Below, piece after piece: positions 7,456-14,969 of a stretch of 16,144 nt of DNA. The position numbers and the translations under genes were made by a program. The notes under the pieces were generated by a model. The model made no database searches. It had not been told where the DNA came from and saw only the letters and a list, made by a program, of their open reading frames with translations. Numbering within the stretch: the first letter of the stretch is position 1; each line of letters starts with the position of its first letter. Origin of the DNA: RQOF01 sp964461135 (GTDB taxonomy: Bacteria > Calditrichota > Calditrichia > RBG-13-44-9); assembly GCA_964461135.1 (NCBI GenBank), contig CAYWTB010000099.1, positions 1 to 16,144 of the forward strand, given 5' to 3'.

Positions 7456-8181
7456 ATGTTAGAGAAAACTGTTGCACTGATTACCGGGAGCAGCCGGGGG
7501 ATAGGAAAGGCAATCGCATTGAAGTTCGCCAGGGAAGGAATGGCAGTGGCATTAACAGCCCGGCATGAGGAGCGACTGAAAAAGGTGGCAGCGGAAATAA
7601 AAAATGAGGGTGGATTTGAACCACTGGTAATCGGTGCCGATCTACGAGATATTTCACAACCGGATAAAATTGTTAAAACGGTTATACAGAATTGGGGCCG
7701 CATTGATATCCTGGTAAACAATGCCGGTGTGGGTTACCTTAAACCTTTCCTGGAGTTAGAATCGGATGAATTCCAGGAAATGATGGATCTGAATGTGCGT
7801 GCGGTATTTGCGCTTACTCAGAAGGTTGTCCCCCATATGATAAAACGTAAAAGAGGAGCGGTTATCAATATCGCCTCCCTGGCCGGAAAAAATGCCTTTA
7901 AATCCGGCACAGGTTATGCAGCCTCCAAATGGGCATTACGTGGTTTTGCCCAGTGCCTGATGCTGGAGGTAAGGGAGCATGATATCCGTGTGGTTACGAT
8001 TTTCCCGGGATCGGTACAAACGGATTTTGGAAGCAGCGGACAATCTCCCACCGGAACCTTCGCCAGAAATAAAATCCAACCGGGAGATATAGCTGAAGCG
8101 GCCTTTATGTCATTTAATATGCCTGAAAGAACAATGGTTAGCGAAATCGATATGCGTCCCAGCAATCCGGGCAAAAGCTAA
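7456..8181 (+). CDS. Short-chain dehydrogenase/reductase (FabG-like)
   Basis: This 241-residue protein is a classical SDR with a complete catalytic set. The nucleotide loop is TGSSRGIG (10-17), NNAG is at 88-91, and the tetrad is N113, S141, Y154 and K158 (YAASK). R36 after the second strand (LTARHEER) favours NADP(H). It should reduce or oxidise a carbonyl/hydroxyl substrate in the cytoplasm; the substrate cannot be told. Similarity to 3-oxoacyl-ACP reductases is general, and there are no other fatty-acid genes nearby, so I do not call it fabG. AGAGG at 7445-7449 lies 6 nt before the ATG. It starts 80 nt after the cytochrome-operon terminator and is 80 nt upstream of the peroxiredoxin gene, with its own transcription likely. 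Confidence 0.92.
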   Translation: MLEKTVALITGSSRGIGKAIALKFAREGMAVALTARHEERLKKVAAEIKNEGGFEPLVIGADLRDISQPDKIVKTVIQNWGRIDILVNNAGVGYLKPFLELESDEFQEMMDLNVRAVFALTQKVVPHMIKRKRGAVINIASLAGKNAFKSGTGYAASKWALRGFAQCLMLEVREHDIRVVTIFPGSVQTDFGSSGQSPTGTFARNKIQPGDIAEAAFMSFNMPERTMVSEIDMRPSNPGKS

Positions 8182-8217
8182 GATAAGAAAGAGAAGAAAA
8201 TCTTTTTAGGGCGAGTT

Positions 8218-8238
8218 AATTCTTTGTAAAATAGAATT
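8218..8238. promoter_or_regulatory. Inverted repeat upstream of the peroxiredoxin gene
   Basis: AATTCT (8218-8223) and AGAATT (8233-8238) form an inverted repeat with a 9-nt spacer, 24 nt upstream of the peroxiredoxin ATG. The position suits an operator for a peroxide-responsive regulator, but the sequence does not match a consensus closely enough to name one. Confidence 0.3.
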
Positions 8239-8261
8239 GATAAATCGCAAAGGAGCTTAAC

Positions 8262-8717
8262 ATGTTGAAAGCAGGAGATAAAGCACCGGATTTTCGTCTA
8301 AAATCTGATGAGGATAAGGATGTTTCTCTGGTTGATTTTCAGGGAAAAAAAGAGGTGATCCTGTATTTTTATCCGAAAGATAATACCAGCGGATGCACAA
8401 AGGAAGCATGTTCTTTCCGGGACAGCTTTCCGAATTTTAAATCAAGGAATGCTGTAATACTCGGTGTCAGTCCGGATAGTGTTAAATCCCATCAGGGCTT
8501 CAAGCAAAAGCACAATTTGAATTTCACCCTGCTGAGCGATCCCGAGCATAAAGTAGCCGAAATTTATGGTGCCTGGGGTGAAAAAAGCATGTATGGTAAG
8601 AAATATATGGGGATTCTCCGGACTACTTTTGTAATAGGCAAAGACGGCAGGATTAAAAATGTGTTTGAGAAAGTTAAACCGGAAGGCCATGCCGGGGAAG
8701 TACTGCAGAAGTTGTAA
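8262..8717 (+). CDS. bcp: Thiol peroxidase, Bcp/PrxQ-type peroxiredoxin
   Basis: The 151-residue protein has the thioredoxin-like peroxiredoxin fold with the Bcp signature FYPKDNTSGCTKEACSFRD. Cys45 is the peroxidatic cysteine and Cys50, five residues later, is the resolving cysteine of the atypical 2-Cys PrxQ group. The downstream GILRTTFVIGKDG segment carries the conserved Arg. It reduces H2O2 and alkyl hydroperoxides in the cytoplasm using thioredoxin. AAAGGAG directly upstream gives a strong start. Together with the flavodiiron protein upstream it indicates protection against oxygen in an organism that is not strictly aerobic. Length is normal for the family. Confidence 0.96.
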   Translation: MLKAGDKAPDFRLKSDEDKDVSLVDFQGKKEVILYFYPKDNTSGCTKEACSFRDSFPNFKSRNAVILGVSPDSVKSHQGFKQKHNLNFTLLSDPEHKVAEIYGAWGEKSMYGKKYMGILRTTFVIGKDGRIKNVFEKVKPEGHAGEVLQKL

Positions 8718-8879
8718 GTCCAGCTGAATCTGATATTCTTTCTAATAGTATTCGATCCTTGCAGTGCCAGCACTCGAAGTCCTGTTATTTATAATAAAGT
8801 AAGCACAAGCAAATTCTTGTCATCCATATTTGAAATACCTGTCGCTGACTTTGTGTATCTTTCATATTACCAGGTTTTC

Positions 8880-9737
8880 CTAAAACCCCAGGGCCATCAC
8901 TCCCAGACCGGTTGCCAGGCCATAGATAACATTAAAGGTTTTGATCGTAATTGTATCTTTTACGGAATAGGAGAGCATGGGGATAAGTCCATGACCATTT
9001 TGAACCATGGATGAAGCCAGTAAAACACTGAACGGTATTAACCCTTCGCTGAACATGAAAATAAAAATAAACTGTGGTGCTACGTCGGGAATAATTCCCA
9101 CCAGGACGGCAATAAGCAGAACCAGCTGGGGATGGTATTTTACAAATGTTTTTATGTCCCAGTACTGGCTACCTACATGAATAATCCACATGGCAAAAAA
9201 AGACCATAAAAAAATCTTCCAGATATGTTTTTTGATGATGTGATGCCAGACATGTTCTTTTATATAGTGAGACAGTGAGGATTCATTCTTGTGATACACC
9301 AGTGCTTCACATTCGTTACAATGGGGAATATGAAATTTTTTGACAATAAAATCGGTGACCACGGCAAAAATAATTCCGAAGGTGACCAGGAGCAGATTTA
9401 GTATAAGGGCAGTTTTGGGAAACAGGGCAATCATCACCAGTGTTGCTTCGCCTGTTGTGGCTATCATACCCCCCACCATTGCCCCCAGGCTTATATATCC
9501 GTGCATGTACAGCGAGATGTTCATGTAGACGCCCATGCAGCCGGGTGTCAGTCCCAGGAAACTGGCAATGACGTATTGATAGACGGAATGCCGGGTTACC
9601 CAGGAGGGCAGTCGGCCACGTGTATGAACATCAATCCAGTCTATGATGATCATCATTGCGAAAACCAGTGCTGTAATTTCCAGAGCATGGTAAATAATTT
9701 GAATATCAAAAATGTTTATGGTTTGATAGTTATGCAT
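8880..9737 (-). CDS. Putative multi-span heavy-metal exporter (ArsP_2-like permease)
   Basis: This protein of about 285 residues is strongly hydrophobic with some eight to ten membrane segments and resembles the putative heavy-metal exporter family ArsP_2 (Pfam). Two related halves are visible. The first contains IASFLGLTPGCMGVYM and then MVGGMIATTGEATLVMIALFP; the second contains LVGIIPDVAPQFIFIF and LLASSMVQNGHGLIPMLSYS. The G-x-x-P and G-E-A / G-H-G positions correspond. Between them lies a soluble loop with HIPHCNECEALVYH and more His residues, a possible metal-binding site. The substrate is unproven. The start at ATG 9737 has no clear ribosome binding site; an in-frame TTG at 9758 would add seven residues. 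It converges on bcp and is not in an operon with any gene seen here. Confidence 0.75.
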   Translation of the reverse strand: MHNYQTINIFDIQIIYHALEITALVFAMMIIIDWIDVHTRGRLPSWVTRHSVYQYVIASFLGLTPGCMGVYMNISLYMHGYISLGAMVGGMIATTGEATLVMIALFPKTALILNLLLVTFGIIFAVVTDFIVKKFHIPHCNECEALVYHKNESSLSHYIKEHVWHHIIKKHIWKIFLWSFFAMWIIHVGSQYWDIKTFVKYHPQLVLLIAVLVGIIPDVAPQFIFIFMFSEGLIPFSVLLASSMVQNGHGLIPMLSYSVKDTITIKTFNVIYGLATGLGVMALGF

Positions 9738-9758
9738 GGGAATGAAATAATTATGCAA

Positions 9759-10158
9759 TATATTTTGTTTTTTTACTAATTTTATTTATTGCCGGCCTGG
9801 GAATATCGAATTAAAATTAATTCTGTTAATCCCGTCCAAACAAACTTACAGGAATTATCTTGAAATGAGCGCTATGGTATGCCCCTTTGCGCAGTCAGGG
9901 TTACTATGAAAATTTTTTTCCTGGTAACTAAATGAAATCCATCAATTGTTTAAATGACCGGTTAAGTTTTCAATTTTTCTATTTATTGCAGGTTTATCGT
10001 ACAGGCATATTTTATTCTTTGTTTGTACCTTAATTCCAAAAAATTAGGCATAGGATTACAGTTTTCAAAGACATTTCATATAATGTAAATTTGTATGTTC
10101 AGTTTAGTTTCATTAACTTGTATTCGATGTTTCAAATCCTGATGGGTTGCACTGTGTG
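9759..10158. other. AT-rich divergent intergenic region
   Basis: About 400 nt between the divergent permease and hydrolase genes contain no ORF with coding character. The segment 9868-9898 has short GCGC-containing complementary pieces but no fold that I recognise as a riboswitch. A candidate promoter for the hydrolase is listed separately. No clear promoter for the permease was found. Confidence 0.5.
10056..10084 (+). promoter_or_regulatory. Candidate promoter for the alpha/beta hydrolase
   Basis: A perfect TATAAT at 10079-10084 has TTACAG 17 nt upstream (10056-10061). Only the -10 is strong. Transcription would begin near 10091, leaving a leader of about 68 nt. Confidence 0.35.
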
Positions 10159-11115
10159 ATGAAAAAATTAATAAACCGCTCATTGTTCATCTCGTCTCTG
10201 GTAATTATCCTTACTCTGTTGATCTTTTTCTTGTGGTCTGTTTATCAGCACAAGAGGGATCCCATGCTGGTATTGGATCGTGGTGTTTTTATACCCGAAC
10301 TCATCACAGAAAAGTCATACCCGGTTGAATTACCGTCGGAAATACGAATATATTCGGATATAGTGCTTTATGGTGACGATCTGGATTCTATCCGGTTAAC
10401 AGTCAGCATGCCGGAAACTGTCCCGGCCGAAGGGCTGCCGGTTATCATTATTTTGGGGGGTCTGGAAATAGGGCGGAAAAGTTTGTCCTATCTACCGGTA
10501 CAGCGGCAGAATATCTTAATCTCGTATCAATATCCTTACAGTCCGCGCTACTGGTATGACCGTGCAAAATTATCACAGATTCCGGCTATCCGAAATGCGG
10601 CCCTCTCGGTTCCTTCCCAGGTGGAGGCCGCGGCTCGCTGGGTGCAGCTCCAGTCGTGGTCGGGAAGAAAGAAGGTCAGTATTTTAGGGTACAGTTTTGG
10701 TGCTTTCTTTGTACCCGCTGTTTATCACCTGGCTGAGGTTCATGAATTTATACTGGGTCCGGCGGTGATGGCTTATGCCGGTGTGGATATTTACCGGGTA
10801 TTACTGAAAACCATGAAAACATTATCTTTTATCCCTCGCCATATAATTGCCTGGTCAGCCGCGACCGCCATTTACCCCCTTGAACCTGCATTGCATGCTC
10901 CTTATTTGAAACAGGATTGTTTATTGATTAATGGCAGGAACGATCACCAAATCCCACGGGAATCATGGGAAACCCTGCACCGCATGGTACCCCAGCCCAA
11001 AACGGTTATAATTCTGGATGCAGGGCATATGCATCCTGATAATCGCCAGTTGACGCTGCAGCTGGTGGATCTGAGCCGCCGGTGGCTGGTCGATCGTAAT
11101 GCCATCAATCCCTGA
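10159..11115 (+). CDS. Membrane-anchored alpha/beta hydrolase
   Basis: Starting at ATG 10159 the protein has 318 residues. An N-terminal hydrophobic helix (about 9-27) after Lys/Arg residues is an uncleaved anchor or signal segment, so the enzyme probably works at the outer face of the cytoplasmic membrane. The catalytic triad of the alpha/beta hydrolase fold is visible: nucleophile elbow GYSFG with Ser179, Asp262 in NGRNDHQIP and His290 in DAGHMHP. The LPVIIILGG strand upstream supplies the oxyanion region. It should hydrolyse an ester or a similar bond; the substrate is unknown. GTG 10156 is an alternative start and neither has a good Shine-Dalgarno. It stands alone in its transcription unit. 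No terminator is visible directly after the stop. Confidence 0.85.
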   Translation: MKKLINRSLFISSLVIILTLLIFFLWSVYQHKRDPMLVLDRGVFIPELITEKSYPVELPSEIRIYSDIVLYGDDLDSIRLTVSMPETVPAEGLPVIIILGGLEIGRKSLSYLPVQRQNILISYQYPYSPRYWYDRAKLSQIPAIRNAALSVPSQVEAAARWVQLQSWSGRKKVSILGYSFGAFFVPAVYHLAEVHEFILGPAVMAYAGVDIYRVLLKTMKTLSFIPRHIIAWSAATAIYPLEPALHAPYLKQDCLLINGRNDHQIPRESWETLHRMVPQPKTVIILDAGHMHPDNRQLTLQLVDLSRRWLVDRNAINP

Positions 11116-11186
11116 TCAACAAATTAATGTGACTATTGCCTTTGCTCCGGAAAACGAAATATAAGTTACTGGAATATATAGACATG

Positions 11187-11216
11187 GGTGTTAATAATTC
11201 TGGTGTTAACAATTCT
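11187..11216. repeat. Tandem 15-bp direct repeat
   Basis: GGTGTTAATAATTCT (11187-11201) is followed at once by GGTGTTAACAATTCT (11202-11216), one base different. It lies about 70 nt after the hydrolase stop. It could be a regulator binding site or a simple duplication. Confidence 0.6.
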
Positions 11217-11302
11217 AAAAAACACATTAGGATCCAGTCCTTAGCTCAGCCTATTTAATGATGATAGAAGATAAAGTGTTAATGTTTGAACATGGTCTTC
11301 TC

Positions 11303-11415
11303 TCAACTCACCCCCTGGAAAAAATATTCAATGACCCGTTAATCTCAGAAATCCCCCTCTCTTTCGAAAGAGAGGGGGAAGAGCCTGACCTGAGGGCAGG
11401 CCAGGGGGGAGTTCA
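11303..11415. repeat. REP/MITE-like palindromic element
   Basis: Three inverted repeats are packed in 113 nt. A perfect 26-bp palindrome fills 11353-11378 (CCCCCTCTCTTTC and its complement). Next to it, GCCTG (11383-11387) pairs with CAGGC (11397-11401). Outer arms TCAACTCACCCCCTGG (11303-11318) and CCAGGGGGGAGTTCA (11401-11415) are complementary except for one mismatch and one missing base. Intergenic, GC-richer than its surroundings and bounded by complementary ends, it looks like a non-autonomous repetitive element of the REP or MITE kind. It lies in the 507-nt gap 11116-11622, which has no convincing gene. Confidence 0.65.
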
Positions 11416-11546
11416 TCTGTCCCATATTTTCTTTCGCTCTATATAATCCATTTTCATTGATAATCATTTTATTTATCAAGGGACCTGATCATCGACTAAA
11501 TTTAGGAGCTCAGGCAACAATCACATAAATTAATAAGTAACGAAAC

Positions 11547-11583
11547 TTTCCGGCCGCAATAACGTCAAAATTGTGGTCGGAAA
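11547..11583 (+). promoter_or_regulatory. Strong hairpin in the leader of the M3 peptidase gene
   Basis: TTTCCGGCCGCAAT (11547-11560) pairs with ATTGTGGTCGGAAA (11570-11583) over 14 bp, including two G-U pairs, around the 9-nt loop AACGTCAAA. G-U pairs point to function as RNA rather than as a DNA palindrome. There is no T-run, so it is not a terminator. It ends about 28 nt before the Shine-Dalgarno and could affect mRNA stability or translation. Confidence 0.55.
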
Positions 11584-11622
11584 ATCAAATTTCATCTTAT
11601 CAATCATCTTCAGGAGGAATAA

Positions 11623-13617
11623 ATGAGTTTTAATCGTTCACTTATTGTTTTTATTCTATTCAGTCTGTTTACAGGCAGTGTGGTTCTGGCAGGCACCGGT
11701 GATGTCGATGCCTTCAAAGCGGCACGCGATAAAGATTTTACCGAAGCACAGAATATTTTTCAATACCTGCAAAATTATAATGGCCCCCGGAATGTTGAAA
11801 ATGTACTGGTGCCCTTGAATAACCTGTGGGTTATTATGGACCGCGGCATGAATCTGTCGCGTCTATACCAGAATGTTCACCCCGCTGCGGAAATTAGGGA
11901 AATTGCCGCAGGGTATGAGCAGAAATTTTCCAGTCTTGAGACGGAAATTCAATTATCCCGGCCTTTGTATGATATAGTTACCGGAGTGGATGTCTCAGGG
12001 GCGGATGCAAAAACACGTAGGTTTGCAGAACATACATTGCGGGACTTCCGCCGGGCGGGTGTGGATAAGGATCCTGATACGCGCGCAAAAATCAGGGCCC
12101 TGCAGGGAGAACTGGTTGTCATTGGACAGGATTTTGATAAAAATATCAGGGAGGATGTCAGGTCCATTACTCTGAATTCGGCGGATGAATTAAAAGGACT
12201 ACCCGAGGATTATATTAAAGCGCACGCCCCCAACAGTGAAGGTAAGATTATCATTACCACGGATTATCCGGACTATATACCGTTTATGACCTATGCCGTA
12301 TCTGATGCCAGGCGATCAGAACTGTATAAAGAATTTCGCCGCCGGGGGTATCCGGCAAATCAGCCTGTTCTGGAAGCTCTGCTGGCTAAACGCTACGAAC
12401 TCGCACGTTTGCTGGGATATGAAAATTATGCGCAGTATGTTACGGAAGATAAAATGATCCGGACTCCTGAAGCGGCTGAAAACTTTATCAACAAAGTAGC
12501 TGCGATCGCCGAAGAAAGAGCAACCCGTGATTATACTGATCTGTTGCACCGTTTGCAGAAAGAGGATCCGGCAGCCAACGAGGTGGGCTCCTGGCAGAAA
12601 TGGTATATATCGGAATTAGTAAAGAAAGAAGATTACGATTTCGATTCCAGGATGATCCGGCCCTATTTCTCTTATGAAAAGGTGCGTGAGGGACTATTCG
12701 ATTTCACCGGGAAAATGTTTGATGTGTCTTATGTGAAGGTCGATACTACTGTCTGGGATCCCAGCGTGGAAGTTTATGATATGTACGATCTGGTCAGGGG
12801 GAAGCGGCGTATCGGCCGGTTTTACCTCGATATGCATCCGCGAAAAGATAAATTCAAGCATGCCATGATGTCCGAAGTAGTGACTGGCGTAGAAAATGGT
12901 CATGTTCCCGAAGCGGCACTGGTGTGTAACTTCCCGGGGGGTGATGATGGTTCCGCATTGATGGAACATGAACAGGTCGTTACCTTTTTTCATGAATTCG
13001 GACATCTTTTGCATCACATGCTGGGTGGTAATCAACCCTGGATAAAATTGTCCGGTATTACCACAGAGTGGGATTTTGTGGAAACACCATCCATTTTACT
13101 GGAAGAATGGGCATGGAATCCCCAAATCCTGAAAACTTTTGCTGTTAATGCCGCCGGACAGGCCATTCCGGATGAGCTGGTTGAAAAAATGAACAGGACC
13201 CGGAAATTCGGACTGGGACTGGATGTGGAGCAGCAAATGTTCTATGCCGCCGTTTCACTTAATTTCTATAACCGGAACAACACATCCTTCAAGCCGCTTG
13301 AAATGGTCAAAACTTTGCAGAAGAAATATACTCCCTTTGCATACATTCCGGATACCTATATGTACCTGTCTTTCGGACACTTGACGGACTACTCTGCCAT
13401 CTATTACACCTACATGTGGTCTGAAGTTATTGCCAAGGATCTGTTCAGCACTTTTTGCTCCGGCGGGCTTACCAATCCCCGGGTGGCACTGCAGTACCGT
13501 CAAAAGATCCTGGAACCGGGAGGTTCTCAGGATGCTGCAGACCTGGTGAGAAACTTCCTGGGCCGTCCTTATTCTTTTGACGCTTTCAAAGACTGGTTGA
13601 ATAATGATCCGATCTGA
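11623..13617 (+). CDS. Secreted M3-family zinc metallopeptidase (oligopeptidase)
   Basis: The 664-residue protein is a thimet-oligopeptidase/Dcp type (peptidase family M3) enzyme. The zinc motif HEFGH is at 457-461 inside VVTFFHEFGHLLHHMLGG, and the third ligand is Glu487 in DFVETPSILLEEW, the usual place. A C-terminal Tyr-rich stretch YSAIYYTYMWSEV matches the substrate-binding loop of the family. The enzyme cleaves short peptides inside a narrow channel. Unlike typical cytoplasmic members it has a clear signal peptide (about 1-23, ending VVLA), so it should digest peptides in the periplasm or outside. There is no lipobox. AGGAGG (11612-11617) is 5 nt before the ATG, and an intrinsic terminator follows, so the gene is monocistronic. 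Length is normal. Confidence 0.95.
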   Translation: MSFNRSLIVFILFSLFTGSVVLAGTGDVDAFKAARDKDFTEAQNIFQYLQNYNGPRNVENVLVPLNNLWVIMDRGMNLSRLYQNVHPAAEIREIAAGYEQKFSSLETEIQLSRPLYDIVTGVDVSGADAKTRRFAEHTLRDFRRAGVDKDPDTRAKIRALQGELVVIGQDFDKNIREDVRSITLNSADELKGLPEDYIKAHAPNSEGKIIITTDYPDYIPFMTYAVSDARRSELYKEFRRRGYPANQPVLEALLAKRYELARLLGYENYAQYVTEDKMIRTPEAAENFINKVAAIAEERATRDYTDLLHRLQKEDPAANEVGSWQKWYISELVKKEDYDFDSRMIRPYFSYEKVREGLFDFTGKMFDVSYVKVDTTVWDPSVEVYDMYDLVRGKRRIGRFYLDMHPRKDKFKHAMMSEVVTGVENGHVPEAALVCNFPGGDDGSALMEHEQVVTFFHEFGHLLHHMLGGNQPWIKLSGITTEWDFVETPSILLEEWAWNPQILKTFAVNAAGQAIPDELVEKMNRTRKFGLGLDVEQQMFYAAVSLNFYNRNNTSFKPLEMVKTLQKKYTPFAYIPDTYMYLSFGHLTDYSAIYYTYMWSEVIAKDLFSTFCSGGLTNPRVALQYRQKILEPGGSQDAADLVRNFLGRPYSFDAFKDWLNNDPI

Positions 13618-13644
13618 ATCCGAAATGGGTTGAAAGTTATTTTT

Positions 13645-13672
13645 AAAACCCCGGTCATCTGACCGGGGTTTT
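13645..13672. terminator. Intrinsic terminator after the M3 peptidase
   Basis: AAAACCCCGGTCA (13645-13657) and TGACCGGGGTTTT (13660-13672) are perfectly complementary; the A/T ends let it act in both directions. It begins 28 nt after the stop codon. Confidence 0.92.
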
Positions 13673-13725
13673 AGCATTCAGAGAAAAAAATCTTTCATGA
13701 TGCGAAACCTGTCACATTTCTTATG

Positions 13726-13753
13726 TTGATATTCCTTATTTTTTATGTATATT
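13726..13753 (+). promoter_or_regulatory. Candidate promoter for the small membrane protein
   Basis: TTGATA (13726-13731) and TATATT (13748-13753) are 16 nt apart. A second -10-like TATAAT lies at 13754-13759. Transcription would start near 13760, giving a leader of about 58 nt before the TTG start. Confidence 0.45.
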
Positions 13754-13817
13754 TATAATTGCAGTTGAAGGGGTACAGTTAACTGCAGGTAAATTTTTAC
13801 AGGAAGGTATTGGGAAA

Positions 13818-13982
13818 TTGGCCTATTTGTATCTTGTCATTTCTGTAAATATGGCTATTGCATCTTTCATTATGATTCAACATCGCAACCGAATGATTGT
13901 GAGAGCTATTGGCCTTATTATGGCTTACATTGCCGCCGGCCTGGCTCTGAAGGTCTTTTACATGTTATCACCCGCCTTGTGA
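13818..13982 (+). CDS. Small two-helix membrane protein, TTG start
   Basis: A 54-codon ORF from TTG 13818 to TGA 13980-13982 encodes two hydrophobic helices: LAYLYLVISVNMAIASFIMI (1-20) and IGLIMAYIAAGLALKVFYML (31-50). They are joined by the positive loop QHRNRMIVRA. The pattern of two membrane segments with a charged turn is unlikely by chance. The Arg/His-rich loop predicts both ends outside by the positive-inside rule. AGGAAGG (13801-13807) lies 10 nt upstream; no ATG, GTG or other TTG is available upstream in frame. A promoter-like pair precedes it. I do not recognise a family and propose no function. No terminator or partner gene is visible. Confidence 0.6.
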   Translation: MAYLYLVISVNMAIASFIMIQHRNRMIVRAIGLIMAYIAAGLALKVFYMLSPAL

Positions 13983-14398
13983 ACTTTTAATCACCAATCT
14001 ATGCAGTGAGCAGGATTATTGAATTAATGGAGTGGTATCTCCGGCGGCCTTTTCCCGGAAAGCAGGAATCCGGAAATGGCTGGTGACTATTTTACCGGCA
14101 GCCGTTTCGTCTCGATTCATAAATAACTGTATAAAATAGCATCGATAAACTTTCAAAAGTGAAAGGTTAAACGTGAAAAGTAAAAGGAAAAATGGCTGAG
14201 GTTAAAGGAGAAGGAAAAAAGTAAGTGAGTGAAAATATATTGTTTATATCCTGAGGTTTACCACTTTGATATTTGTTATTTCAACCTGTATACTGCAATT
14301 TGAATTTCCGATACTTTATAGCCGGGCGTGGCATACCGGTTCCTGTTTCCAGCTTTCAGTGAGCCGTCCTGCAATGGGTTCGAAAAAGCAGGAAAGAA
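13983..14398. other. Intergenic region without a recognised gene
   Basis: No ORF with coding character was found in these 416 nt. A purine-rich stretch (about 14157-14237) contains GTGAAAAGTAAAAGGAAAAA, and a similar stretch occurs at 15124-15158. Around 14310-14400, short GC-rich complementary pieces (CCTGC / GCAGG) may form weak structure. Confidence 0.5.
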
Positions 14399-14596
14399 TT
14401 AACGGGAATCGTTTTTTTCCCTTTTAATCCTTGCGGGGACGGTTAAGCAGCCGGCCGCATCGTTGACTTTTTGTATAACTACGCCTGAATCCCAGATATA
14501 TTTATCAGCAATCTGCCCGGAATTTCCATAAATTTTTAAGACAAATTTGAACTTCTTGGGATTATTCCTCATGCGTTGCAGGCAGTAATTATTCAT
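14399..14596 (-). CDS. Small hypothetical protein, overlapping the preceding gene
   Basis: This reading frame of 65 codons starts at ATG 14596, inside the end of the upstream small gene, so that start and stop overlap as ATGAATAA. Such an overlap is typical of translational coupling and is the main reason to list it. The product begins MNNYCLQRMRNNPKKFKF and continues VLKIYGNSGQIADKYIWDSG; it is basic, soluble and of no recognised family. The Lys/Arg-rich end (ARIKREKNDSR) could bind nucleic acid, but that is a guess. An alternative start is ATG 14572. The frame stays open upstream through the neighbouring gene, so part of its length is fortuitous. Moderate to low confidence. Confidence 0.4.
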   Translation of the reverse strand: MNNYCLQRMRNNPKKFKFVLKIYGNSGQIADKYIWDSGVVIQKVNDAAGCLTVPARIKREKNDSR

Positions 14597-14831
14597 CAGA
14601 AACCGGCAGGTGACTGGTGTCCCATTCATGTTCCTGCAGATCCTCTGGCACTCTGGACACCCCATCTGTGTCTTCTTCGGCAAAGGCGGAAATCTGAATG
14701 CCACCTCCGTTCTCACCCAGTGCAACTCCGTTGAATACCGCGGCATTTTCTTTACCCAGCAGGGCCACATAGACCGGTTTATCTTCCTCAAAACGGGATA
14801 ACGCCCTTATCATATCCTGAACAGTAATCAT
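14589..14831 (-). CDS. Small acidic hypothetical protein
   Basis: The 80-residue product starts MITVQDMIRALSRFEEDKPV, then YVALLGKENAAVFNGVALGE, and ends in an acidic tail (EEDTDGVSRVPEDLQEHEWD). A helix TVQDMIRALSRF followed by a PVYVALLG strand and a GVxLGENGGGIQI strand-turn-strand resembles many small uncharacterised proteins of the type TVxELIxxLxxxxxDxxVxV. AAGGGG lies 7 nt upstream of the ATG. It is probably the first gene of a two-gene unit with the overlapping ORF downstream. Function is unknown. The competing 130-codon frame across the same DNA is rejected here because it lacks a plausible start and reads as a shadow in this part. Confidence 0.65.
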   Translation of the reverse strand: MITVQDMIRALSRFEEDKPVYVALLGKENAAVFNGVALGENGGGIQISAFAEEDTDGVSRVPEDLQEHEWDTSHLPVSDE

Positions 14832-14969
14832 TAATATACCCCTTTTTCATACCATATATCTTTTTACTAATAAATTATGAAGATTGTATGAAGAAGCAAT
14901 ATTGTGTAATAATATTCATAAAAGAATTGTCTCTTCGGGATCCGGATAGGACAATAATAAGGAGGAGCT

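Noticed and set aside
9780..10000. Metal-responsive riboswitch upstream of the permease
   Set aside because: No conserved motif of the Mn or Ni/Co riboswitch classes could be recognised on the minus strand and no terminator or sequestering hairpin is visible.
11258..11446. A 62-codon ORF on the plus strand
   Set aside because: It runs through the 26-bp palindrome and the other inverted repeats of the REP-like element, has no ribosome binding site and gives a low-complexity product.
13255..13677. A 140-codon ORF on the minus strand
   Set aside because: It is a shadow of the M3 peptidase C-terminus and crosses its terminator.
14610..14801. A 63-codon ORF on the plus strand
   Set aside because: It lies opposite the 80-residue minus-strand gene, which has a ribosome binding site and protein-like composition.
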